A stretch of 64,000 bases of DNA from Lyophyllum atratum (taxonomy: Eukaryota > Basidiomycota > Agaricomycetes > Agaricales > Lyophyllaceae). Where the stretch lies: NCBI GenBank assembly GCA_014905825.1, contig JACGCN010000002.1, forward strand, positions 1,178,001-1,242,000, given 5' to 3'. Positions within the stretch are counted from its first letter, which is position 1, and every line of letters begins with the position of its first letter. A model generated the notes under the pieces. The model was not told where the DNA came from. It worked only from the letters and a program-made list of their open reading frames with translations, and made no database searches. Shown one piece after another: positions 45,362 through 55,279 of this stretch. The position numbers and the translations under genes are program-made.

Positions 45362-47090
45362 ATGAGCAAACGACCGCCGAATGAACTTGAAAGCAGGCTC
45401 CACCAAGCAGCACTTGCCGCGCCCAACAAGGCTCGTTTCTCATTGACAAAGGCATTCGATCAAATTCTGAATGATCTGCAGGAATTGAGCAATAAACAAG
45501 CCGAGGCAGTCGTCCCTGATGTCACGAAAAGACAGAATGCTCTCAACTTCCTGCTCGGGGTGGGCCTGTTCAAGTCGTTGGTGGATGCCAAAGGCTCCGT
45601 ATCATTTAGAGCGGTGACAAAGAATGAGCTTACTGCGTACGCGATAAAGGACATGGCATGCATATGCTAAACTGACTCATGTATCTAGGACAAAAGATCT
45701 CACTGGAGAGAAAGTCTGGTATTGGGGCATATCAAGTCGTCTCGTACTGAAGGTAAGTATTGTATTTCAAGGTTATCAATGGTGTCACAATAGTTCTCGC
45801 GTTCTAGGCATATGGACAAAACACTTGAAGGCCAAAACCAATCTCCATCAAACGATAATCGACCGCTGCCTGAAGACCTTGACACAGAAGCGGCTGATCA
45901 AACGCGTCCCTTCCGTACAAGTTTGTCCTCGCCCTTCCTGTGACAGACTTGACGCGACTTACTCTTGGCTGTTCCTCCCAGCATCCGACCCGTAAAATCT
46001 ACATGCTAGAAAACCTGGAGCCATCAGTTGCATTGACTGGTGGTCCATGGTACACAGACAACGAACTTGACACGGAATTCATCCAGCATCTCAGCGACGC
46101 GTGCTTGAAATTCATTCGTGACATCGTCAGTCCCCTTCTTCCCTATTTCTGTTGTAGATGGCTGAAATCGCCTCATTATGATCAGACTTTTCCAAAACGT
46201 CGCGGGGAAGGGAACGAAGAGGCGCTGTATGCTCTCTCCAACTCGCCCGATTATCCCAGCGCGCAGCAAATCCGCAACTCGCTCAGAAAAGCGCGTCTAA
46301 CGGAGACGGATCTGTCGGTCGAGCATGTCGAGATGCTCCTAAATGTTCTTGTATTGGATGGCGAAATTGAGAAGGTGCGCCGCTGGTCATCGTTGCGATA
46401 TCAGGTCGACTCTTACATGATTCACAGCTACCCTCGTTTGGCACGTCCATGTGGAATGCAAACGTCGGCGGCGGCGACTCCGCCGATGAATCAGAGCGAA
46501 AAAAGAAGCGAAAAAGGACAGAGGACGACGGCAGCAGACGAAAAGTCAAGAGGTCATATAGTGAGGATGAAAATGGCTCAGATTCCGACGATACTTCACG
46601 GAAGAAGCCCAAAAGGAAACGTGCCAAAGGTACGCCGGACAGCGATAACGATTCAGACGACAACTATTCCAGGAAGAAGAAAAAGAAGAAAAGGAGTAGG
46701 AGCGAATCAGAGGATAGTGCGAGCAGTGATGACGAAGACCGGAAGAAGAGATCGAAAAAACGGAGATCCAGAACATCGAGAGATTCTTCGGACAGCGAAA
46801 CCCTGTCTGATGATGGCCGAAGTCGCCGCAGCAAAGGCTCGAAGGCTATGAAACGGTCTCCGTCACCTTTCCAGACCTGGGATGAATTCGACACCAGTGG
46901 TGGCGGTGGAGTTGTATACCGAGCAATCAAGCAGGAACGTCCTACGTTCGGTGCTTCGGAGGCACCTTGCAGTCAATGCCCCTCGTTCGAATTCTGTAAG
47001 GATGGCGGCCCAGTGAACCCCCGGGAGTGCGTGTATTATAGCGATTGGTTGATCGGTGAAACAGTTGCTGCGATGGAGACCGACATATAG
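45362..47090 (+). CDS. RPC34: RNA polymerase III subunit RPC34 (RPC6)
   Basis: Pol III-specific winged-helix subunit that recruits TFIIIB and opens promoters. Seven exons. Start MSKRPPNELESRLHQAALAA; winged helices with RQNALNFLLGVGLFKSLV, LVLGHIKSSRTEGIWTKHLK, NLHQTIIDRCLKTLTQKRLI, KRVPSVQHPTRKIYMLENLE and VALTGGPWYTDNELDTEFIQ; then AQQIRNSLRKARLTETDLSV and FGTSMWNANVGGGD. The C-terminal Fe-S site reads CSQCPSFEFCKDGGPVNPRE and CVYYSDWL, with the four family cysteines. Between them is an unusual insert of about 120 residues rich in Lys, Ser, Asp and Glu, which makes the protein far longer than the roughly 315 residues usual for the family. A missing base near 45708 breaks the frame at LTGE. 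Confidence 0.91.
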
Positions 47091-47145
47091 ATGGGGTATA
47101 GAGTTCATCTTATTCAGCGTCAGCGAATAACAATGTACAACGACA

Positions 47146-48189
47146 CTAGGAAACTATATCTATATCCAGAGTATTGCTTCCCACTACGCATTGCTGTCCC
47201 GGCTCGCGGATGGCCTTCTCGACAAACTCCACCGCATTGTAAGATATTAACCAATCCCGAGGAGTGGACTCGTGGATGATTTCCGTCTGTGATCCTCCAA
47301 GGAACTCCGCGACAACGCCTTCATATACGTCGTCTTCAACGTTTAACATAAATTTGCTGAATCGCCATCCGGCTGGGATCTCCTGATCAACACGCACAAT
47401 ATTCGCCTCGATATCGTACTCGACGCGGCGGAAATCAAAGCCCAACCCGAGTCCGAGAGCTTTGGTGTACGCTTCCTTCATGGTCCATATCCAAAAAAAA
47501 CGCCTCAGGGTCTCGTCCTGCGAGATTTTCGAAGTTAGGCTACGGTGTTCGAGGGGCGTTAGCTGGCGTAGAAATTTCAGCAAACCTTTCCTCTGGATCT
47601 TATATAACTTACCTGGTCTCCGACGCTGTTAATGAAGGAAGCGAGTGTATCGCGGCCTGGGATTCGCACTTTCATGACATCCACACCTACACTGAAAGCA
47701 GGCGGATTGTGAATCCCTGGTGCAAATCCCATTACTACCAGAGCATTGTCATGCGAGATATTGTATGCGATAGGCGGATCCAGTCCTAGAGTCGTCTACG
47801 ACGAATGGCCATGTCAGTTAGTTGTTTCGGGCTTGGTCGAGTCGGACTTGCGATGTAGGGCTTCTTAGCTGATGTTTCGCCGTAAGACATCTCGCTGATG
47901 GGAATTCCACGTTGCTGGAGCAGGGTACGAGTAAGGAGCCGTCCAATGAGAGTTCCTTTGAAGTTTGTTAGACCAGATCAGTTACAGAACAGTCATCGAG
48001 CTCACGACAAGCATCTTCCCGGCGATAAAATCGCTTTATGCGAGCAGCACTCTCGGGATCAACATGCTGAAGAGCACGCTGATAGAGCTATCCTTGTAGT
48101 TTATTAGTAGGAGAGTAAGCCGATTGTATGGAAAATCGTACGTCGTCTGAGAATAACGCAGGGCTATAGATGACAGCCCAAACCTCCAT
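47146..48189 (-). CDS. 4'-phosphopantetheinyl transferase (Lys5/AASDHPPT type)
   Basis: Transfers the phosphopantetheine arm of CoA to carrier proteins, in fungi the Lys2 aminoadipate reductase, polyketide and non-ribosomal peptide synthases. Start MEVWAVIYSPALFSDD, then QRALQHVDPESAARIKRFYR and EDACR, GRLLTRTLLQQRGIPISEMS (CoA-binding region), PPIAYNISHDNALVVMGF, VGVDVMKVRIPGR (Mg-binding Asp) and WTMKEAYTKALGLGLGFDFR (catalytic W.KEA.K). The C-terminus is divergent. Several 50-60 nt introns. One frame break near 48085, after the first intron. It is head-to-head with the Mak32-like gene at a 93-bp spacing. Activation of both lysine synthesis and secondary-metabolite enzymes by a single transferase is common in fungi. 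Confidence 0.89.
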
Positions 48190-48282
48190 GAAGAGTGTTT
48201 ACAGAAACAAATCACCATCAAGAAATCTAGTCCACAGCTCCTTGATCTTATCTTATCTCTTGACTTCATTCCAACCTCCACC

Positions 48283-49673
48283 ATGTCCATCCAGGAATCT
48301 GTGCAGACGCCTTCGGCTTCGTGACTTTGGGAATGTTCATCATCGACGAATTCTCTTTCTCCGACGACGAGGGCAAACCGATGGAGAGGACCTTAGCACC
48401 CCAGGAAAGGCCCAGTCTCTTGGTCTACAGAAACCAATCCTTACACCGGTTGTTTAGATTGGTGGGGGCGGGACATATGCAGCGATCGGCGGCTCGCATA
48501 TGGTAAACCCGAAGTGATTGGTATGATATACATGATGCTCACGACGGATTCAGGCTCCCGGAAAAAGATGTCGGAATGATAGTCGACAGAGGCCATGACT
48601 TTCCTGCATCGATTCAAGCTAAACTTCTGGAATATGGCTCAGACCTTTGGATGTTCAGGGACCAACCCAACTGCTCAACAACGCGTGCCCTCAACTCATA
48701 TCGAGGCGAACACAGAAAGTAGATCTCTCTTGTCCGATATTTCAAGCTTGAAATTGATGGTACATATTCAATTCTATGAGTTTTGAATATATCACCCCAC
48801 GAATCCGGATTACACCCAAAGATCTCCATGGTACAAGGATACCCGTACCTCGAGCGCTACACTTCATCTGCTCCCCTACCCGAGCGTCTGCGATCATATC
48901 AGAAGTTCGAGGCGTCAAGGATTGGCATCCAGTGACCATCTACGAGCCCATACCTGTTCGTCCTTCCTTCTTGAGAGATACACGTTCCTGAAAGGGCGTG
49001 AAGGACAGGTGTGTCCCGGCAGAATTACCAGCGCTGATCGGAATTCTGCCTTCTATATCAATCTTGAGGTGTGCAGCATTTCTCTATCATGGCACCTAGA
49101 CACCTACGGGAATGGAGCAGCCCGAATGCCGAGGAGGCTTTATCCCTTTTGTCGATGCCTCTTCCACCCGACCGAGCGACGATTGAAGAGGCCGCGGATC
49201 GTTTCTTGCAGTACGGTGTCGGTGATTCTGGCAAAGGGTGGGTCGTTATCCGGAGCGGTGAAATGGGAGCGTATGTGAAGTCCCTCGAGAGTGGAGGGCA
49301 GTGGGTCGATGCTTTCTGGACCGGCGGTGCAGACGATGCGGGAAGAATTGTCGATGTCACAGGTAATTTAGTGTTGATGTCGTCAGAAAGTCACTAAGCA
49401 GTCTTCAGGAGCGGGTAACAGCTTCCTGGGTGGCCTTGCCGCCGGCCTGCTACTCACTGATGATGTTTTAAAAGGTGCGATTTCTGTTCATAGTGGCTAG
49501 CGTACCTCGCTGACATGGGTGTAGCGACTTTTTATGCCTCTATATCGGCTTCCTTCATAGTGGAACAAGAAGGGTTACCAACTTTGTCTCGGGACGAGGA
49601 AGGTCACCTTCTATGGAATGATGATATCCCTCAAAGGAGGCTCGAAGCTCTGCTGGCACGACACGGACACTAG
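48283..49673 (+). CDS. Mak32-like pfkB-family carbohydrate kinase
   Basis: Ribokinase-like protein resembling yeast Mak32, whose substrate is unknown. Recognised segments: FVTLGMFIIDEFSFSDDEG, IGGGGTYAAIGARIW (N-terminal pfkB glycines), TTRALNSYRGEHR, HFICSPTRASAII, DWHPVTIYEPIPD, LSPNAEEALSLLSMPLPP, GWVVIRSGEMGAYVKS, VDVTGAGNSFLGGLAAGLLL (anion-hole GAGN signature) and YASISASFIVEQEGLP, ending ALLARHGH. The catalytic Asp expected after GAGN is replaced: GAGNSF rather than GAGD.F, as in Mak32, so kinase activity is doubtful. Introns include short ones near 48430-48470, 49363-49409 and 49475-49525. Frame breaks near 48311 and 48490. Confidence 0.85.
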
Positions 49674-49734
49674 TTAAAAACATTAAGTATATACAGCGTA
49701 GTCATACAAATACGAATAAAATACAGAGACGTTG

Positions 49735-50414
49735 CTATTGCTGCGTCGATTGGAATTTTGCCCGACTGGCAGCAAATAGCTCCTCCTGCGCGGCGAGGAG
49801 CTCTTCTTCTGTCATTCCTGACTGTTCGAATTTCGAAACCTTCTTGTCCCGATCCTGAGAGCGAGATCTAAGCAAAACGCACGGGGAGATGTTCGCTCAT
49901 GAGCCATACCTTCTGCTGCTGTTTGTGATCTTTAAGTACATCCTCAACCTCGGTTGTGAAGGAGTCGAAACCAAGTCGCTGGGGAGAGAGAGGGAGGATT
50001 GTGTAAGTACGCAGATGGACAACAGAGAGAACGACGCACCTTCAAAGCGGAGATAATGTGCTCTGGTGCTATCGTTTTTTTCGACTCCTGCTCGCAAATC
50101 TCGTTGGCCTCGGACGATATCAAGTGTATAAATTCTGTGGATCCTGAGCGTGTAGTCCTTACCAGAGCAAAGTCAAAATATGTTCACCTACACAACATTC
50201 AATAACCAAATCACGCGTGTCTTTAGCACAAACGACGTCTTTGGGGAGTAAATCTATGATACCGAGAAATGAGAGTGAAATTAGCAGCCAAAATCTCCCC
50301 AGCGAACGCTTGTCGGAGCATACCAGAGATCATCTTGGCGACAGTCGCCTTCGGTAGGGAAAGATCGTCATCCGCCGGTGGAAGGCCTCCGGAATGCCCT
50401 TCGTGGTCGGACAT
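49735..50414 (-). CDS. NCB2: Negative cofactor 2 beta subunit (Dr1)
   Basis: Histone-fold protein that pairs with NC2alpha and binds TBP on DNA to repress or remodel initiation. Exons read MSDHEGHSGG, DDDLSLPKATVAKMIS, CAKDTRDLVIECCVEFIHLI, SSEANEICEQESKKTIAPEH, IISALKRLGFDSFTTEVEDV, LKDHKQQQKDRDKKVSKFEQ and GMTEEELLAAQEELFAASRA, ending KFQSTQQ. Order, spacing and the EFIHLISSEANEIC signature are those of Dr1. The protein is about 145 residues, lacking the Gln/Ala-rich extension of the human protein. Four introns splice in frame, with no frame break. It is divergent from SmF, start codons 130 bp apart. Confidence 0.91.
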
Positions 50415-50544
50415 GGTTCACGAGCTGGCACCTGTAGTAACAAGTCGAGTAGTGGCGGAGGTGTAACCAATGACTTTGTGTAAGTGAGTGTTGAATCTGA
50501 CCAGATCATTTGCAAATCCGCACGTGTTGTTGTTTTGAACCACC

Positions 50545-51018
50545 ATGGCATCCGTACGTTTTCTTGCGATCGCGCGATTATACTCCTCATGTAACTTCTG
50601 ACCGATGCATGTTTGTATTCGCAGGTCAACCCAGTCAACCCGAAGCCATTCATGCAGGAGCTTACTGGCAAGCCCGTATTCGTTCGACTGAAATGGGGGC
50701 TTGAGTATAAGGGCTTCCTCGTGAGCACGGATGGATACATGAATCTTCAGGTAAGGTCTCCATGTTGAACCCTAATCCTTTATCTTAACTGTTTTACATA
50801 GTTGGCGAACACGGAAGAATTCCAAGATGGACAGTCGAATGGTGCTTTAGGAGAAGTGTTCATACGGCAAGTAGTCGAGCCTTCTTAAATAATCCTTTTC
50901 TCATTGATGATACTTCTAGGTGTAACAATGTTCTCTATATAATAAGTGCATTTTTTCTTTGTGACGACTCGAATCTGACGGTTTCTTCCAACACAGAGAG
51001 GCCCCTGCCGATGCATAG
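50545..51018 (+). CDS. SMX3: Small nuclear ribonucleoprotein SmF
   Basis: Core spliceosomal Sm protein of the U1, U2, U4 and U5 snRNP rings. Exon 1 is 50545-50553 (MAS); exon 2 encodes [20 protein letters not shown] and [20 protein letters not shown] (Sm1); exon 3 [20 protein letters not shown] with the GC-donor intron GCAAGT behind it; exon 4 CNNVLYI (Sm2). The expected tail REAPADA appears in frame only after a further intron ending CACAG, with TAG at 51016, but the matching donor is damaged (AATAAGT where a GTAAGT-like site is needed). Without that splice the frame would run on into unrelated residues to 51051. A two-base consensus loss is likely. Names follow yeast. Confidence 0.9.
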
Positions 51019-51527
51019 AATCGGATATACGAGACAAAATGACATCCCTTAGTGGGCTGCTTGATAGTGGGCCAGGATGCCTCACCTTCCATACCACAAT
51101 CTCGATGCTGATAAGCACAATCGAGTAAAAAGGCTGCTCGGTTATCCCCACACAAACTGTGTACTCTACAAGTAATAGTATCTCCATCATACGTTTATCT
51201 CTAACCATAGTGTCGTCGTCTCACATCAAAATATCTTGAAAGGAGCAGAATCTGAGAGACCATGCTAGAACTTCTCACATTCTGGAATCTTCTTGAACGC
51301 CTTTCAGCTGGGAAGACATACAAAAGAGCAAGATATCTCTGATTTTGACGCGAACCGCGAGCGCACAAAAAGCTTGCGATTCGGATTTCGGAAGCGCAAT
51401 CGGCCACGTGCTAACTTGGTACTCCGCTCAAAAGATTTTTGCTGACTCCGATCGCAGCAGAGCCAGTCCAAGCTTGTTTCATTACCACCACTACCACCAC
51501 CATTGCCCTTTGGTACCGACCACAACA
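51019..51527. other. Intergenic, no gene seen
   Basis: 0.5 kb between SmF and the LLPH-like gene. Only unsupported short frames. Just before the next start lies a run of CCACCA/CCACTA repeats (51484-51505). Confidence 0.5.
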
Positions 51528-52196
51528 ATGGCCAAATCAATACGATCCAAAGCTAAACGCACTTTCCGCTCGAAAAAACGTGACTCTGGCGTTTACGCAG
51601 CAACTGAAGCAGCTCGCCTACATCGACTAAATGCAAAACTTGTCGCAGTCGCATCGAAGGACAAGGAGGGAGATGTACCCATACAAGATCTGAATGGAGA
51701 CGAAGACGGCATGCCAGGTTGGTGTTGGTTTGCAACTCTTGGGCTCCTGGATGCGAGCGACATCACTTTTGAGAGCATGAATGCTCTAACAAATGGAGGG
51801 GAGGAATGGCATGGCCTACGGGGCCGCCGCAGCGGCAATGGCGGGTTGAATCGTCAAATCTCTCTTTCTTGATCCTTTCAATCAAGTCTGAGCGAACGTT
51901 GACGCTTTTATACCTTTTGCAGAGCAAGAGAATGATGCACCAAAGGACTCAACAGGTTGGTCTACCCTTGCTGAAGGTTTCCGTACTTGATCTAACAATA
52001 TTACTTCAATTCAGAATCGATGGCTATCGATGCAGAGCCTTCGAAACGCATATCCACGCATGGACCGAGAGGGTCGAGACGAGAAGACTGGCGGAAATCG
52101 AAAGGGATGGATCCCAAACCGACGCGTGATGCAGTAAACCGTCAAGGAGTCCTTGCTGGTCGACGGAAAGCTGGTCGGTCGAAGAGAAGACGCTGA
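51528..52196 (+). CDS. LLPH/DUF2423-family nucleolar protein
   Basis: Small basic protein related to yeast Ybl028c and animal LLP homolog, which are nucleolar and tied to ribosome assembly. The N-terminal signature MAKSIRSKAKRTFRSKKRDS followed by VYAATEAARLHRLNAKL is diagnostic. The middle reads MPGWCWFATLGLLD. The very basic C-terminus reads GSRREDWRKSKGMDPKPTRD and VNRQGVLAGRRKAGRSKRRR. Intron placement between the middle and the C-terminal exon (about 51835-52016) is not resolved by eye; at least one intron must change frame there. The protein is probably 140-180 residues. Confidence 0.8.
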
Positions 52197-52434
52197 TACC
52201 ATTATTTCATACTCATGTTTGTACTTCCATTCCCTCATGATACCCTGCGCATATGAAATTTGATTATCTACCAAGACCTGCCTCGTAAAAGTACAAAATA
52301 TGCACATAATGATAATGTTCCAATCGATGTTGTCCACCTCCACTCCGCATCCAGATACCGAGGGCCACAACGTTCTACGTACTTGATGTACGATAAAAAC
52401 TTTTAAGGAAACTCGCTGCATCATGGCCAGGGCG

Positions 52435-54303
52435 TCAGACTGTCTGTGGAAACACGAAGGATTCGCACTTCTCGGAATGGGCTTCCGTGTCCTTCGCTGA
52501 TTGCAGGTCAACAGATGATGTCCTATGACTGTGACTTTTGCTGTAAGGCGAGTCAGAACTGGCTGGGCTCCTGATGACGACGTTGAGCGTCTCCCTGATC
52601 CGTACTTCATGGGTCTCCACTCACGGAAATTCGGCCATCGTTATGTGCTCAGTAGTGACGTGAACTTCGGGGCGCTTCACTGCGTATTTCGGTGATTTGG
52701 GAAGAGCATATGGCGCCATGCTGTGTCGGATGGGGTGCGTGCTTGTGATGTTTGACACTGAATGGACATAGACATCACTGGAGCTGAACTCCAGAAGTCT
52801 GATTACCGCCCGACACGCCGCGATCGACCTGTTCCATGGGGGTGAGCTTTGATAGGGGAGTAAGCATCAGGATGGCTTCATACGTGATCGTGGCAGCTGG
52901 AATCTATTCGTCAAATGTCAGCGCCCATGGTTCTTTAACATGACAAGACTAGACTGACCGTGGCAATGCTATAAGAATAATCGCAACGGACATCAGAAAG
53001 GAAGAAAGACTTGAAGGACGGTGCTTGCACTCACACGTTCATGGGTGCTATTCCGGTGAAGCAAAATGAGACGTGAGAGACAAGGTAAATGTGCAACGCT
53101 TACTGTTCAAATTGAGAACGTTCAGGACCTATCATTACGCTGCTATGAGGAGGCCGCGCGGAGAGAATTAAGTTTGAACGCACTGCTGGTATACAATTTG
53201 TCGAGAAGGATATAAGGAAGTATACCAGGCCATCGTGGAATAGTAATTTCCAAAGGTCTGTCCTCGCCGAATGCTTCTTGAGCAGCGCTATCGCGGTGAA
53301 AATGAGAATGACAAGATCAAATCCCATGGCTGTGAGATATTCAATTGTATAGGATGGAAAGGCAAAATATTTATAGAGCACGTACTAAAGAAGAACGTCG
53401 TATTGAGCAGAGAAGGGTTGGTCGCAGTCACAACGCAACCTCCGACTCTATCATCCCATGCGGCAGTGACGATGAACATCGTGCGATACAAGAGCGCCCA
53501 ATGAGCCAGGCAAAGCACGCCGAGAGAGATGATAACAGGGCGCTGACGTTCCCATAGCGCAATACTACAAGGGCTTTGAGAATATCTCTGAGTTTGATAA
53601 GCTGGAACATACGTTCGAAGCATGAGAGAGGTCGAAGCGCAAAGGATGGCCATGTTGCCCGTCCACTACAGATCTATCAGTGTTCATGTCGTGGGTTAGA
53701 TGGTTCGGACCTACTGAGTTGAAGGTATATAATGCCTGAACGAAGATAATGAGAATGGGTAGAAGGAGATAAATGAAACGGGACTAACTCCGCAGTCAAT
53801 CTTCGGGGAAGGTGGGGTCAGTGAGTAGAAGTGAATGGGGAAACACGGGCCTTACTGGAGTTGTGATATTCAGAGAGATGATCCTGTTCCCTGGGCGTTA
53901 AAAGACGGGGATGGGAGGACATTGTTAAAGCTTACAGGCCAATGAAGGCGAAAAGCATGCAGTAACGACAGAGGAAGAAAAAAACTGTAACGTTATTGAG
54001 TTGTGGTAATTCATCCTGGGAGGCAAATACGTACTCTAGGGAGTCGTTAGTGGACGTTACTGGACTATTTTGAAACATAATCGACATACGAGAGGCCATC
54101 GAAATCTCCTCTGTTTACTGAGCAAGGACCATTCAAAGTCGCAGGTCATGAATAGCTCCCATACGTAGACACCGAAAAGCGCGAGGATGAGCTTTGAGAA
54201 AATTTCTGTTCATGAGGGAGGGAAATGAGAGCGTTTCAACGTGTGGGCAGAACAGCGTACCGGAGTCTTTGATGATCTCTTTGGGGTCTGACCAATTTAC
54301 CAT
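52435..54303 (-). CDS. Seven-helix membrane protein (Agaricomycete DUF6534-like)
   Basis: Multi-pass protein of a large, uncharacterised Agaricomycete family. Exons read MVNWSDPKEIIKDS, KLILALFGVYVWELFMTCDF, SKQRRFRWPLV, CRYCMLFAFIGLIISLN, MAILCASTSLMLRTIALWER, VIISLGVLCLAHWALLYRTM, TATNPSLLNTTFFF, MGFDLVILIFTAIALLKKHS, DLWKLLFHDGLVYFLISFST and CRAVIRLLEFSSSDVYVHS, then a Ser-rich cytoplasmic tail. Seven hydrophobic segments and short loops fit a receptor-like topology, but no ligand is known. Near the end a TGA at about 52621 precedes an open tail to 52435. Because the codons read CCGTGAGTGG, this may be an intron donor rather than a stop, so the true end is 52621 or 52435. Confidence 0.82.
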
Positions 54304-55279
54304 GATGGCGTGCAGGAAAGCGGAGGTTTCTTGGGGGAGAACTCGTCTCTTCAAAAAGCACCAAAGGCTTTAAAAGGATTCGGCGTTGAAGTGTCGTCTC
54401 CCGATCATAGCGTCCGCTTCTCTTGTCTCTTTATCGTTCGACAGTTCTTCTCGACTTCAGGGAACCAATTGAGTAACAAGATCTTGATTGCCCGGCGTTT
54501 TAATGATGCTAAAGCCTAGGTTAGGGACCGAGGAATGTTGCCCTGTCAGTCTGGCGGATATTTCCTGGCAGCTATAACACAAGCCCATACAAGCCCATAT
54601 ATCTGCGATTGTGCCGTTTAGACGAATTTGGACAAGTGCGATCATATTGGAGGTCTTACGTAAAGAAAGAAGAATATCCTGCCTTTGCCTTGCTTTGGAG
54701 GAAGAGATAGGCCATGGCTTTCTGGTGGCGTGTCCTGGTTCTTTGGCAAGTTAGATGAGCCGTGGCAACAGGGAATGCGTGTACGAAGTCCCTGGGGCAA
54801 CGCCGCGCGATGCCATACAGTGCATTCCGTTTCAACTCCCGTGGAGTTCTCGGCGGGTGTGAGTACATTAAAAAGGGTCAATAAATTCTAGTCACCATCG
54901 GTCATGGAAGAAACGGATGGCCTAGTAGGCTCTGATCGAGCACCGCAAACCCTTCTCATCCAGTTTACGTTGGACTCACGGGCTATAGGGTTGTCGACGC
55001 ATCGAAGTATTCACAAAGCCTTAAGCAATAGAGAAAGCGGGTTTAGAGTTTAAGGTTAGGTCTCGATGAGTCTCGAGCACGCGCGACGCCTGTTTCAAAG
55101 TCGAAAACATGTTGATAGATTGCGCCCGAGATTCTGAAGGTTTGTTTGTGACTGTGAAGGGCCGCATGGAATGATCCGTGGGACGACGGGTTCAGAGAGC
55201 ATTTTGGCGCCGCAATAAAGCCTAGCCTCAAAATTGTGCACAGTGGTTTAGCTGTATATCAAGAATACCATCGAATAGA
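54304..55279. other. About 1 kb without supported gene
   Basis: Lies between the start of the membrane-protein gene and the ERB1 stop. Minus frames at 54457-54881 are short and without family signals. No repeat or RNA gene was recognised. Confidence 0.5.
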
